A stretch of DNA of 64,000 nt from Ovis canadensis (taxonomy: Eukaryota > Chordata > Mammalia > Artiodactyla > Bovidae), in NCBI RefSeq assembly GCF_042477335.2, contig NC_091263.1:70488501-70552500 (forward strand), read 5' to 3'. The notes under the pieces were generated by a model, which saw nothing but the letters and a program-made list of their open reading frames with translations, had not been told where the DNA came from and ran no database searches. Each line of letters begins with the position of its first letter. Within the stretch, counting starts at the first letter, position 1. Below are positions 1-9,130 of this stretch, piece by piece. The translations under genes were made by a program, and so were the position numbers.

Positions 1-235
1 TCCCTGTCCATCACCAATTCCCAGAGCTTGCTCAAACTCATGTCCATAGAGTCGGTGATGCCATCCAACCATTTCATCCTCTGTTGTCCCCTTCTCTTCC
101 TGCCTTCAATCTTTCCCAGCATCAGGGTCTTCTCCAATAAGTCAGTTCTTCACATCAGGTGGCCAAAGTATTGGAGTTTCAGCTTCAGCATCGGTTCTTC
201 GAATGAATATTCGGGACCGATTTCCTTTAGGATTA
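1..235 (-). mobile_element. BovB LINE 3' fragment, cut by window edge
   Basis: The + strand reads as the antisense of the BovB ORF C-terminus ([16 protein letters not shown] region and the preceding LKLQYFGHL segment). Homology stops near 235 at a 5' truncation. The 3' end lies outside the window. Confidence 0.85.
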
Positions 236-411
236 TACGATACCCTTGAATGGGTGTCTAACGTATAACACTTGTCTAAAGTTCTGGTTGGGGAGGTATT
301 ACCTGAATTTAATCATGAGGAGACATCTGACAAACCCACACTGAGAGATCTTCTATAAAACAATTGGCCTACATTCTTCAGTAATGACAATGTCATGAAA
401 GATAAGCAATG

Positions 412-690
412 TCTGCTGCTGCTGCTGCTAAGTCACTTCAGTCGTGTCCGACTCTGTGCGACCCCATAGACAGCAGCCTACCAGGCTCCGCCGTCCCTGG
501 GATTCTCCAGGCAAGAACACTGGAGTGGGTTGCCATTTCCTTCTCCAATGCAGGAAAGTGAAAAGTGAAAGTGAAGCCACTCAGTCATGTCTGACCCTCA
601 GTGACCCCATGGACTTCAGCCCACCAGGCTCCTCTGTCCATAGGATTTTCCAGGCAAGAGTGCTGGAGTGGGGTGCCATTGCCTTCTCCA
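412..690 (-). mobile_element. Bov-A2 SINE (two Bov-A monomers)
   Basis: It starts with a CTG run and carries two tandem monomers joined by the gtgaaaagtgaaagtgaag linker typical of Bov-A2. Flanking 8-bp direct repeats aatgtctg at 408-415 and 695-702 look like the target-site duplication. Confidence 0.88.
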
Positions 691-848
691 AAGGAATGTC
701 TGAGAAAACGTTATAGACAAAAGGAGGCTAAAAAGACCTGATAACTATGTGCAATTCCTGATCCTGGGCTAGACTCAGTACTGGAGGGGAAAAAAGCTGT
801 GGGACATCAAGACAACTAGCAGCTTTGGAATATGGACTTGGGAGGTGT

Positions 849-1082
849 GCGTGCACGTGAAGTTGCTTCAGTTGCGTCTGACTCTTTGTCACCCTATGGA
901 CCAGAGCCCGCCAGGTTCCCCTGTCCATGGGATTCTCCAGGCAAGAAGACTGGAGTGGGTTGCCATGCCCTCTTCCAGGGGATTGTTCTGACCCAAGGAT
1001 CTAACTCCGGTCTCCTGCATCTCCTGCCTTGCAGGCAGTTTTTTTTTTTTTTTTTTTTACTGCTGAGCCACCAGGGAAGTCC
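849..1082 (-). mobile_element. Bov-tA SINE with internal T20 tract
   Basis: This is a full-length antisense Bov-tA. The 12-bp TSD cttgggaggtgt is exact at 837-848 and 1083-1094. A run of 20 T at 1039-1058 replaces the usual agattcttta stretch near the tRNA-derived head. Confidence 0.88.
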
Positions 1083-1094
1083 CTTGGGAGGTGT

Positions 1095-1967
1095 TATACC
1101 AGTATTAAATGTCCTGAATTTGATAACTGTATTGTGGTTATGTAAGAGAAAAATCGTTGTTGTTAGGAAACACTAAACCATGAAGACTAAAAGGGGAATG
1201 GTGTATGCCAGGAACTCTCAAATGGCTCAGGATAAAAGCAAGAGAAAGAATGTCTAAATAAAGGTGTCAACATGCAGGAAGTTGCTGAACCTGGGTTATT
1301 TGGCTTATTTTTACAAATGTTTCATAGTTTTGAAATTGTTTTCAAAACTGAAGAGTTAAAAAAAATTCCCAAGAGCACACTGTTGCTAAGGGAAGAGCTT
1401 GGATTTAAATCGAGGTTGCTGGGGCATTTCAAGGGATTCTGCTGTCTCTCTCATCAGTGAACTCCATTACTCCCATCTTACAGAGAAGGACACTGAAACT
1501 CAGAGCAGAAAGGGATCGGCATTTGGTCATGGCTCACGTGGGCTGCTGCTTAAGGACGAGTGTCTGGGATCCCAGCCTGGGTAGATTCTATTGCTCTCGT
1601 GTCCTGTGGATAGAGCTGAGCACCTGGACTTGAGAAGACTCAAGTTCCTCTGACCACGTCCTGAGCTGGCTGGATCTCACCTGTAGGACCCTCTGGCCCC
1701 ATCTCTGGAACCCCGGACTGTGAACATTATGTTTAACTAGGGGAGTAGCCAGACCACTCCCCAGGGATGAAGTTGCAGCCAGGTCAGTGTTAGGAATCTG
1801 TGGTTTACTGTGTGTCAACAGAAAGAAACAAGGGGAGGGAGATTAACACTCAGCGAGGCTCCCCTCTGAGGTTCTCTCTAGGTGGGAGGAAGCGAAGGGA
1901 GTTGGGGGAAGTCTTCTATGTCAAGATAAAAGGAGATTGGCCACAATCCCTTACTTCTGCCTAAAAC
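1095..1967. other. Upstream DNA, mostly unrecognised
   Basis: No gene is visible. Around 1440-1540 the words cccatcttacagag and actgaaactcagag resemble an antisense MIR SINE core. Short ORFs here have no recognisable family. Confidence 0.5.
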
Positions 1968-2159
1968 GTGAAAGTCACTCAGTCGTGTCTGACTCTTTGT
2001 GACCCCATGGACTGTATAGTCCAAGAAATTCTCCAGGCCAGAATACTGGAGTGGATAGCCTTTCCCTTCTCCAGGGAATCTTCCCAACCCAGGGATTGAA
2101 CCCAGGTCTCCCGCACTGCAGGCAGATTCTTTACCAGCTGAGCCACCAGGGAAGCCCCC
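1968..2159 (-). mobile_element. Bov-tA SINE
   Basis: A full-length antisense copy running from the gtgaaagtcactcagtcgtg tail-proximal region to the ccaccagggaagccc head. Confidence 0.88.
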
Positions 2160-2433
2160 AAATTACATACAATAAAGCACTCTGATCTCAAGACTACATT
2201 TCCACATACACGTTCATCTGTGTAATGATGAGCAAGAGTCAGAGCATTTCTGCACCTGGGAAGACGGCCGTGTACCCCTTCCAAGTCAACGTGCTGGCCT
2301 CCCACCTCCTCTATCCTGATCTACCTCTGTCATCATAGATGAACTTTTTTCCTGCCCTTAAATATCACATAATAAATATCAAACTGTTTTTTTTGTGTCT
2401 GGCTGCTTTTTCACTCAACATAATAGAGGGGAT

Positions 2434-2651
2434 AGGGCTTCCTCAGTGGCTCAGTGGTAAAGAATCCACCTGCAACGCCAGAGACGTGGGTTTGATCTCT
2501 GGGTCAGGAAGATCCCCTAGAGGAGGGCATGGCAACCCACTCCAGTATTCTTCCCTGGAGAAACCCATGGACAGAGGAGCCTGGCAGGCTTCAGTACACG
2601 GGGTCCAGAAAGAGTCGGACACAACCGACCAACAAAACAGCAGCAACAACG
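2434..2651 (+). mobile_element. Bov-tA SINE
   Basis: A sense copy with a tRNA-derived head (ggctcagtggtaaagaatcc) and a CAR-rich tail (cagcagcaacaacg). TSD aatagaggggat at 2422-2433 and aatagagaggat at 2652-2663, one mismatch. Confidence 0.88.
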
Positions 2652-2707
2652 AATAGAGAGGATGCCTAGTCTTTAAAACCGGTCCCAGTGCTCTTGATCT
2701 TCATGCT

Positions 2708-2953
2708 TGCTGTTGTTCAGTCGCCAAGTGGTGTCTGACTCTTTGTGATCCCATGGACTGCAGCACAGCAGGCTTCCTTGTCCCTGATCTCCCGGAGCTT
2801 GCTTGAACTCATGTCCATTGAGTTGCTCGTGACATCTAACCATCTCATCCTCTGTTGCCCTCTTCTCCTCCTGCCTTCAAACTTTCCCAGCATCCAGGGT
2901 CTTTTCCAAAGAATCAACAACTGGCATCAGGTGGCCAAAGTTCTGGAGCTTTA
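2708..2953 (-). mobile_element. BovB LINE 3' fragment
   Basis: Antisense 3' end of BovB, beginning with the ttgttcagtcgccaag terminal region and 5'-truncated after ggtggccaaag. Confidence 0.85.
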
Positions 2954-2956
2954 ATA

Positions 2957-3118
2957 CCTAACATTTCCCAGGTGCCAGACACTGTTCCAAGTGCTTTACG
3001 TGTAAATATTCTCTTACTCCTCGGACTGTATCTATGAGGTAAATAAAAATAAGGGGACTGGTGTACAGAGAGGTGAGGTAACTTGCCCAAGGCAGAGTTA
3101 GGACTGGAAGGCAGGCAA
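2957..3118 (-). mobile_element. MIR SINE fragment
   Basis: The words ccaggtgccagacactgtt, ctatgaggtaaataa and aggtaacttgcccaagg follow the antisense MIR consensus in order. Confidence 0.7.
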
Positions 3119-3165
3119 CCAATCCCTAGTCATGCTTATGTCTGAGAGGTCAGATGTCTCATACA

Positions 3166-3228
3166 TTTTTTTTTTAAGATTTTTATGTGGATCTTTACTG
3201 AATTTGTTACAGTGCTGCTTCTGTTTAA

Positions 3229-3262
<34 letters not shown>

Positions 3263-3368
3263 CCAGGAGACATGTAGGATCTTAGCTTCTCGACCAGGGT
3301 TTGAACCTGCAGCCCGTGCATTGGAAGGCAAAGTCTTGACCACCAGACTGCCAGGGAAGTCTCCCTCA
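3166..3368 (-). mobile_element. CHR-type tRNA SINE
   Basis: Antisense of a cetartiodactyl CHR SINE: poly-T, an A/T-rich body, a T/G homopolymer block near 3240-3262, then cttgaccaccagactgccag at the tRNA-derived end. Flanks ctcatacat and ctcatacac suggest a TSD. Confidence 0.75.
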
Positions 3369-3584
3369 TACACGTTTTAAGGGCTGAGAGAGGCTCAGAG
3401 CTGGATCTGGGTCTTTGGAGGGATGATAAATGGGATAACAGAAGTAAAAATGTGCTAAAAAGAATAAAACTTTGTACAAGTAGAAGGCAGAATCATGCCT
3501 CATTTAATATGAATAGGGTCACCATTATTCATTTAATAATCCAATATGCATTAAAATTTTTAATGACTTTAGCATATGTTTTGT

Positions 3585-3624
3585 TTATTTTAATTTTGGC
3601 CACACAGTGCTGCATGGGGAATCT
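3585..3624 (-). mobile_element. CHR SINE, left part of a split copy
   Basis: ttttggccacacagtgctgc and ggaatctta match the body of an antisense CHR SINE. The head of the same element reappears at about 4514-4594 after two younger insertions. Confidence 0.65.
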
Positions 3625-3838
3625 TAGTGCTTAGTTGCTTTAGTTGTGTCCAAATCTGTGACCTCAAAGGCTGCAGCATATCAGGCTCCTCTGCCCATGG
3701 GATTTTTGGATTTTCCCGGCAAGAATACTGGAGTGGTTGCTGTGCCCTCCTCCAAGGGATCTTCCTGACCCAGGGAATAAATCTGCATCTCCTGCATTGC
3801 AGGTGGATTCTTTATGGCTGAGCCAGCAGGAAAGCCCC
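3625..3838 (-). mobile_element. Bov-tA SINE (nested)
   Basis: A diverged full-length antisense Bov-tA, placed between the two halves of a CHR SINE and next to a BovB copy. Confidence 0.82.
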
Positions 3839-3848
3839 CTTGGTACCC

Positions 3849-4480
3849 CAGTTCAGTTCAGTCGGTCGGTCTTTGTGACCCCATGGACTGCAGCACGCCA
3901 GGCCTCCCTGTCCATCACCAACTCCTGGAGTTTACGCAAATTCATGTCCATTGAGTTGGTGGTGCCATCCAACCATCTCATCCTCTGTCGTCCCCTTCTC
4001 CTCCTGCCCTCAATCTTTCCCAGCATCAGGATCTTTTCAAATGAGTCAGCTCTTCCCATCAGGTGGCCAAAGTATTGGAGTTTCAGCTTCAACATCAGTC
4101 CTTCCAATGAACACCCAGGACTGATCTCCTTTAGGATGGACTGGTTGGATCTCCTTGCAATCCAAGGGACTCTCAAGAGTCTTCTCTAACACCACAGTTC
4201 AAAAGCATCAATTCTTCAGCACTCAACTTTCTCTATAGTCCAACATCTATACATGACCACTGGAAAAACCATAGCCTTGACTAGATGGACTTTTGTTGGC
4301 AAAGTAATGTCTCTGCTTTTTAATATGCTCTCTAGATTGGTCATACCTTTCCTTCCAAGGAGCAAGAGTCTTTTAATTTCATGGCTGCAGTCACCAGCTG
4401 CAGTGATTTTGGGGCCCCCAAAAGTAAAGTCAGCCACTGCTTCCACTGTTTCCCCATCTATTCACCATGAAGTGATGGGA
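3849..4480 (-). mobile_element. BovB LINE 3' end
   Basis: About 630 bp of antisense BovB. Minus-strand reading gives recognisable C-terminal blocks such as [12 protein letters not shown] and [15 protein letters not shown] with stops and frameshifts. The 3' tail is the GTTCA pentanucleotide repeat typical of BovB. Confidence 0.9.
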
Positions 4481-4497
4481 CCAGGTGCCATGATCTT

Positions 4498-4594
4498 AGT
4501 ACCCCAACCAGGAAGTACCCCAACTAGGGAGCAAAAACATGCCCCCTGCAGTGGAAGTGCAGAGTCTTAACCACTAGGCCGCTGGGGAAGTCCC
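4498..4594 (-). mobile_element. CHR SINE, right part of a split copy
   Basis: The head of an antisense CHR SINE (ccccctgcagtggaagtgca, cttaaccactaggccgctgg). A partial duplication of gtaccccaac at 4498 and 4516 marks the insertion border. Confidence 0.7.
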
Positions 4595-4604
4595 TAAGCC
4601 AATA

Positions 4605-4925
4605 AGCATTTAATGAGTACCTAAAGATACTGTCAGTGGTTTCAGAACGACAAAGTTCTTGCACCTTGGAGCTCACAGTCTAGCGAGGAAAGAAGATGCT
4701 TAAGGGGGAAGTTACCCATGTGCTGGGCTGAGAAAGGGGAAGTTCAGGATGACCTCAGTGTGTGTTGGGAGGGACTGACCTTGTCTGTGGGGTTAGGGGA
4801 GGGGTCTCCGAGGAAATGACATTTCAGCTGAGACCTGAAAGGACAGCAGAGTTGGAGAGGAAGGTGTATCCTGGACAGGCAACAGCAGAAGCAAATGCCC
4901 TGAGGTGAGAGAGAAACTAGCGCCA
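4605..4925 (+). mobile_element. Ancient mammalian interspersed repeat, family uncertain
   Basis: The order ttaatgagtacct, ggagctcacagtctag, gacatttcagctgagacctg, gcaaatgccctgag is shared with 20.6, 55.3, 56.35 and 57.2 kb in this window and is a familiar old mammalian repeat. I cannot name the family safely. Confidence 0.5.
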
Positions 4926-5029
4926 TAAGTAGAAACTTAAAGTCACTAGCATGTGATAATTTTCCGTATGACAGTTACTTGTCTTGCTTTCACAGAAACG
5001 AAATTCCTTATGGCAGTTTCAGATGTACA

Positions 5030-5932
5030 AGCCAGTATCAGGCTGTATATTGTCACCCTGCTTCCTTAACTTATATGCAGAGAATGTCATGCAAAACGCT
5101 GGACTGGATGAATCAAGATTGCAGGGAGAAACATTAACAACCTCAGATACGCAGAATGATACCACTCTAACGGCACAAAGTGAAGAGGAACTAAAGAGCC
5201 TCTTGATGAGGGTGAAGGAAGAGAGTGAAAAAAACCGGCTTAAAATTCAGTATTAAAAAAACTATGATCGTGGTATCCAGTCCCATCATTTCATAGCAAA
5301 TAGAAGGGGAAAAAGTGGAAGCAGTGACAGATTTCCTGTTCTTGGCCTCTAAAATCACTGGGGATGGTGAATGCAGCCATGAAATTAGAAGACGACTGCA
5401 TCTTGGAAGGAAAGCTATGACAAACCTAGACAGCGTATTAAAAAGCAAAGATATCACTTTGCCAACAAAGGTCCATATGGTCAAAGCTATGGTCTTTCCA
5501 GTGGTCACGTACGGATGTGAGAGCTGGACCGTAAATAAGGCAGAGTGCTGAAGACCTGACACTTTTGAACTGTGGTGTTGGAGAAGACTCTTGAGAGTCC
5601 CTTGGACGGCAAGATCAAACCAGTCAATCCTAAAGGAAATCAACCCTGAATATTCATTGGAACGACTGATGCTGAAGCTGAAGCTCCAATACTTGGATTC
5701 CCTGATGTGAAGAGCTGACTCATTGGAAAAGTCCCCGAGGCTGGGAAAGATTGAGGGCAGGAGGAGAAGGGGACGACAGAGGAAGAGATGGTTGGATGGC
5801 ATCACCAATGCAATGGATATGAACTTGGGCAATCTCTGGGAGACAGTGAGGGACAAGGAGGCCTGGCGTGCTGCAGTCCATGGGGACACAAAGAGTCAGA
5901 CACGACTGGGCGGCTGAACAACAACATGACAG
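5030..5932 (+). mobile_element. BovB LINE 3' part (reverse transcriptase to C-terminus), defective
   Basis: Sense-strand BovB. The reading SGCILSPCFLNLYAEN belongs to the reverse transcriptase core. The catalytic YADD box is broken by one extra A at about 5155-5156, turning ggc/gca-gat-gat into gca-gaa-tga. Later blocks include MTNLDSVLKSKDITLPTKV, ESWTVNKAEC and [17 protein letters not shown], separated by stops. The copy is 5'-truncated and cannot encode an active protein. Confidence 0.9.
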
Positions 5933-6340
5933 TTTGGATTCTTACATGCTCTAATACATTGTGGTCGCCGAATGTGACAGTCTTTTTTGATCACTTTTGA
6001 CCTTGAATAGTTTGTAATAAATTTTAATTTTGTGAAGCTATGTTCTTTACTGGTTACCCATACTTAGCGAAGTTAAATACATACTGACACAAGGCTACTT
6101 GGAAATATGATAAAGTATTGCTGCAAAGATATCACAATACTTCAATGGAAGTTATGCTAGATTTTGTTGAACAACTTGAGGTGTTGTTTTTTTTTTTTCA
6201 ACTTGAGGTTTTTAGTTCTGCATTCATTTCCCATTGATATTACTGCTAATATTCTTTCGTCAACTTCAATTGTGAATTTTTAATAGTTGTTACAATTCAT
6301 GTTTATTGTAATTCTCCAAATTACATATGTTTTCTAGCCT
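5933..6340. other. AT-rich unrecognised sequence
   Basis: I see nothing coding here. A 12-base T run lies near 6187-6199, repeated after acttgaggtt words. Confidence 0.5.
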
Positions 6341-6344
6341 GATG

Positions 6345-6500
6345 CCTTTCAAACTATGGTATGCATACAAATTGCTTGGAGGTTATGTTAAAATGAAGAC
6401 TTAGACTAAGGTGATCTGGAGTAGAGCTGAGATCCTACGTTTTTAACAAGCTCCTATGTGATCCTGATGTTGCTGGTCCAAGGGACACATTTTGAATAGT
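6345..6500. mobile_element. MER5A-like hAT DNA transposon fragment
   Basis: Words tttcaaactatggtatgcat, attgcttggaggttatgtta and ttaacaagctcctatgtgat followed by gctggtccaagggacaca match the MER5 pattern in order. Confidence 0.65.
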
Positions 6501-6502
6501 AA

Positions 6503-6711
6503 TGATCTGGTGGCTTAGTGGCAAAGAATCCACTTGCCAGTGCAGGAGCGCAGGTTCTATCCTTGGGTAGGGAAGATCCCCTGGAGAAGGACATGGCAAC
6601 CCACTTCAGTATTCCTGACTGGGAAATCCCATGGACAGAGGAGCCTGGCGGGCTGCAGTCCATGGGGTTGCTTAAGAGTCAGACACGACTTATCGACTGA
6701 CCAGCAACAAC
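6503..6711 (+). mobile_element. Bov-tA SINE
   Basis: A sense copy with its head near 6508, ending in agcaacaaca. It sits directly against the MER5-like fragment. Confidence 0.87.
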
Positions 6712-6959
6712 AGCCAATGGAGATGCAGTAATAATGTACTTAAGTTTATATCACAGCATTAAGTTACAGGATGTCAAAAGCAGAAAGGGAGCACCACTCA
6801 GAAAGTCTGTATCCTCTTTCGCGGGAAGTGTTGTGGTGTTCTGGTTGTACGCAGGTGAGTCGTATCATGTTAGGTGGAAGTATGACTTTGTTATTATCTT
6901 TATTTGGAGCTTAAGTATAGTTAAGGAGATGTGTGGGAATGTGGTCGCTGGGTCATCAG

Positions 6960-7480
6960 TTTTTATAATTTCAGCTACTGTAATGAGAATGCAGAGGCAT
7001 TTTATTGTGGTTTTAGTTTGCAGATCCCTGGATGACTAAAGATACTGAGCACTGCTTTGTTGCTTATTGGTCATTTTTATATCTTCTTTGGTGAAATGTT
7101 TAGTAAAACCTCTTGCCCATTGTTTTTTCAGGTTGTTCATCTTATTCATTTATAAGAGTTCTTTATATATTCTGGATTCAAGTCTTTTGTCAAATATATT
7201 GTATTTCAAATACCTCCTTCCCGTCTATGGCTTGCCTTTTCATTTTCTTCATTGTGTCTTTCAAAGAACAAAAGTTAAAACTTTGGTTAAGTCCAACCTA
7301 TGAATAATTTCTCTTATGGTTCATGCTTTTTGTGCTCTATGAAATTTTTGCCTATCTCAAAATCATGAAGATTTTTCTCAACGTTTTCTTCTAAAAATTT
7401 ACTTAAGAGTTACAGCTTTCACGTTTATCATCCATTTTGAGTTACCTTTTTAAAGGGCCTACTTCAGAGCTCCTGAGATC
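6960..7480 (-). mobile_element. L1 LINE 3' part
   Basis: Antisense L1 text such as atatcttctttggtgaaatg, cttgcccattgttttttcag, agttctttatatattctgga and tatggcttgccttttcattt in canonical order. The plus-strand ORFs at 7067-7307 are artefacts of this. Confidence 0.8.
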
Positions 7481-7539
7481 TACAAATGCATTTCCTGAGA
7501 AATACAAATGTATTAATTAAATCTAAGAGTCAACCTTGT

Positions 7540-8000
7540 CAGCTCCTTGGCCTCAGTCTTCATCCAATCAAGTCCTGTCCATTTTACTCTCTAAAAAAGG
7601 GCTCCTCTCTTCCACCAGTCTACCTTGCTCCAACTGTAAAGTTCCCCAGCTCACACTCTACTTCCCATTCAGTGCCCCGTTCGCCACACCAAGCTCTGGT
7701 CCCTTGGAGATAAAGTTAAGTCTTTCCAAGTCAGCCTTCAGATTCCAGCCTGGAAATCATTGGCTGAATCCATCTCCGTCCTTCCTTCCCCTAACACAGG
7801 CTCTTTTAACACCATGCACCTCTCAGAAGACATTTTTACTATGCACAGATTTAAATTTTGTGTGAGTCTCCCTTTAACGTTTGCCTTCTCCACCAGTTCT
7901 AAAGTCAAGACTGTTCCCACGTAGGGCTTCCAGTAACTCATATGAGGCCCAGCACCCATAAGGAGCCTCAATGTGTACGTGATGAAGGAATAAATGAGTT
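7540..8000 (+). mobile_element. Probable L2 LINE 3' end
   Basis: Degenerate text ending with ggcccagcaccc, followed by gatgaaggaataaatgag, resembles the L2 3' terminus. It lies just upstream of the CpG island. Family assignment is tentative. Confidence 0.4.
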
Positions 8001-8420
8001 AGGAACATGGAATAACAAAGGGACAGGTTGATGGCTGCGAAATACTAACATGCCCTTTTGCCAGCAGCGGCCGAAACCCTGCCGGAACCGGGGAGAGAAG
8101 GCCTTCGACTGAAGGCAGGCACTAACAGGTGAGGGACCCGGAGCGACTGCCAAAAATTCGCTCAAACCTTGGTTCTCATAAAGCCGGGCCAGGTCGGAGG
8201 AAGTCGGTTCCCGGAGCCGTGGCGGTGAAGAGCGCACCTGGATCAGCCCGCGGGCCACCTGTCGCCGAGGAGCCCGCTGCCCAGCGACCGCGTGGGTGGG
8301 CGGGGCCACGCCTTTCGGAGGCCGTCCCCGCCTCCTCCTGAGGCGTGCGCGCGCCCGCCGCCACCCCGCGCGTGCGCCGCCGGCCGGGGGCGGAGGTTGT
8401 GGGTGGCGGCGGCCGGCGGG

Positions 8421-8434
8421 GCGCGCGCGCGCGC
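8421..8434. repeat. (GC)7 alternating purine-pyrimidine tract
   Basis: A perfect alternating GC run of 14 bases within the promoter, with further gcgcgc words nearby. Such tracts can adopt Z-DNA in vitro. Confidence 0.8.
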
Positions 8435-8475
8435 TCTGGCCTCCTAGCGCCGGTTCGCGCTCCCGCGCTGGGACT

Positions 8476-8547
8476 CTGGCGGCGGTAGCGGCGGCTGAGG
8501 CGGCCGCTGAGGCGGCGGTGGCTGAGGCGGCGGCGGCTGAGGCGGCG
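8476..8547 (+). repeat. Imperfect GCGGCTGAG-type tandem repeat
   Basis: Four or five units of gcggc-ctgag with variable gcg insertions run tandemly through the leader. Length polymorphism would be expected. Confidence 0.75.
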
Positions 8548-8548
8548 C

Positions 8549-8592
8549 GGGGGGAGGGCCGGGAGGGGGGTGGTCGGGGTGGGGGGGATGGA
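8549..8592 (+). repeat. G-quadruplex-forming tract in leader
   Basis: At least four G runs of 3-7 bases separated by 1-4 bases span this stretch, ending beside the upstream ATG at 8588. The pattern fits the canonical G3+N1-7 motif on the transcript strand. Confidence 0.75.
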
Positions 8593-8683
8593 TCGGGCGC
8601 GGCGGCCGCAGCGGCAGGAGCCGGCGCTTGAGCGCGAGCGACGGCGCTGGAGGAGACGCCGGCTGCTCCTCCCCTCCCCACCG
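8588..8683 (+). other. Upstream ORF start in probable exon 1
   Basis: The ATG at 8588 (context gggggATGg, +4 G) opens 32 codons rich in Arg, Glu and Pro, running without a stop to the donor. If exon 1 joins directly to an exon starting at 53,944, the frame continues for 22 codons and stops at TGA 54,010-54,012, before the main ATG. Composition is what a GC-rich leader would give by chance, so a functional peptide is not implied. Confidence 0.4.
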
Positions 8684-9130
8684 GTAAGAGAGTGCTCCCG
8701 CCCCGGACGCTGGAGGCGGCCAGGGCCCCCTCTCGCCGGCCCTCCGCCCCGGGGCGGGGAGAATGGTGAGGTGGTGACCGTGGCCAGGCGGCGCCGCCGA
8801 CGCCGCCCGGGGCCTCCGGCTCGCGGCCTGGCGCGACTCGGACCCTCGGTCGCCCCCGAGCGGGGCCGGAAGCCCCGGGGCCTAGGGCTCGACCCCCAGC
8901 ATCCTGCCGGGCCTCTCTCCTCTCCCGGCGCGTTCCGCTGTCATTTTGACCCTGGAGGTTTCTTCTTCCCCAACCTCCTTGTTTCGCCCCCTTCTCCTCA
9001 CCCCCTCCGGGGCCGCGGGGACCGAGGGGAGCGTGAGGATGTGGGCCCAGGGCCGAGGGACTGTTGGTCAGGGGGTCCTACGAACCGTCGTCGGTCGCCC
9101 TGGCGTCCCCAGAAGTTGGCCACTAGGACT

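Larger units (their letters stand above)
8440..8683 (+). other. TMCC1: Probable TMCC1 exon 1 (5' leader)
   Basis: The 3' border is a strong donor, CCG|GTAAGAG, with the intron starting at 8684. The 5' border is a guess because start sites in CpG islands are dispersed. The exon is GC-rich, with a gcggctgag-type repeat and a long G-run tract. It contains an ATG at 8588 whose frame stays open for 32 codons to the donor (phase 0). This is an upstream ORF and not the annotated TMCC1 start, which lies at 54,071. Assignment to TMCC1 rests on position, strand and donor only. Other leader exons could lie in between. Confidence 0.5.
8050..9130 (+). promoter_or_regulatory. TMCC1: CpG-island promoter of TMCC1
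   Basis: A dense G+C and CpG block stands out sharply from AT-rich flanks. No TATA box is seen. Candidate Sp1 sites include ggtgggcggggcc at about 8296-8306, the reverse-type gtccccgcctcc at 8324-8335 and gggggcggagg at 8386-8396. GCGCGTGCGCC-like words near 8368-8380 resemble NRF1 sites. The block ends past a strong + strand donor at 8684, so it should drive + strand transcription toward the TMCC1 coding exon. Such islands are often bidirectional, but no minus-strand transcript is visible. The exact start site cannot be read. Confidence 0.8.

Noticed and set aside
2434..2500. tRNA-like A/B box sequences at Bov-tA and CHR copies
   Set aside because: These are SINE promoters. They do not fold to a complete tRNA and sit inside full SINE units with TSDs.
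5191..5889. 232-codon minus-strand ORF
   Set aside because: Antisense of a BovB copy. Many similar [20 protein letters not shown] ORFs in the window have the same origin.
7968..8681. 237-codon Ala/Pro/Arg-rich ORF on the minus strand and 196-codon ORF on the plus strand (8570-9160)
   Set aside because: Open frames follow from the stop-poor CpG island. Composition is a translation of GCN and CGG repeats, and the plus-strand frame runs straight through a strong splice donor.
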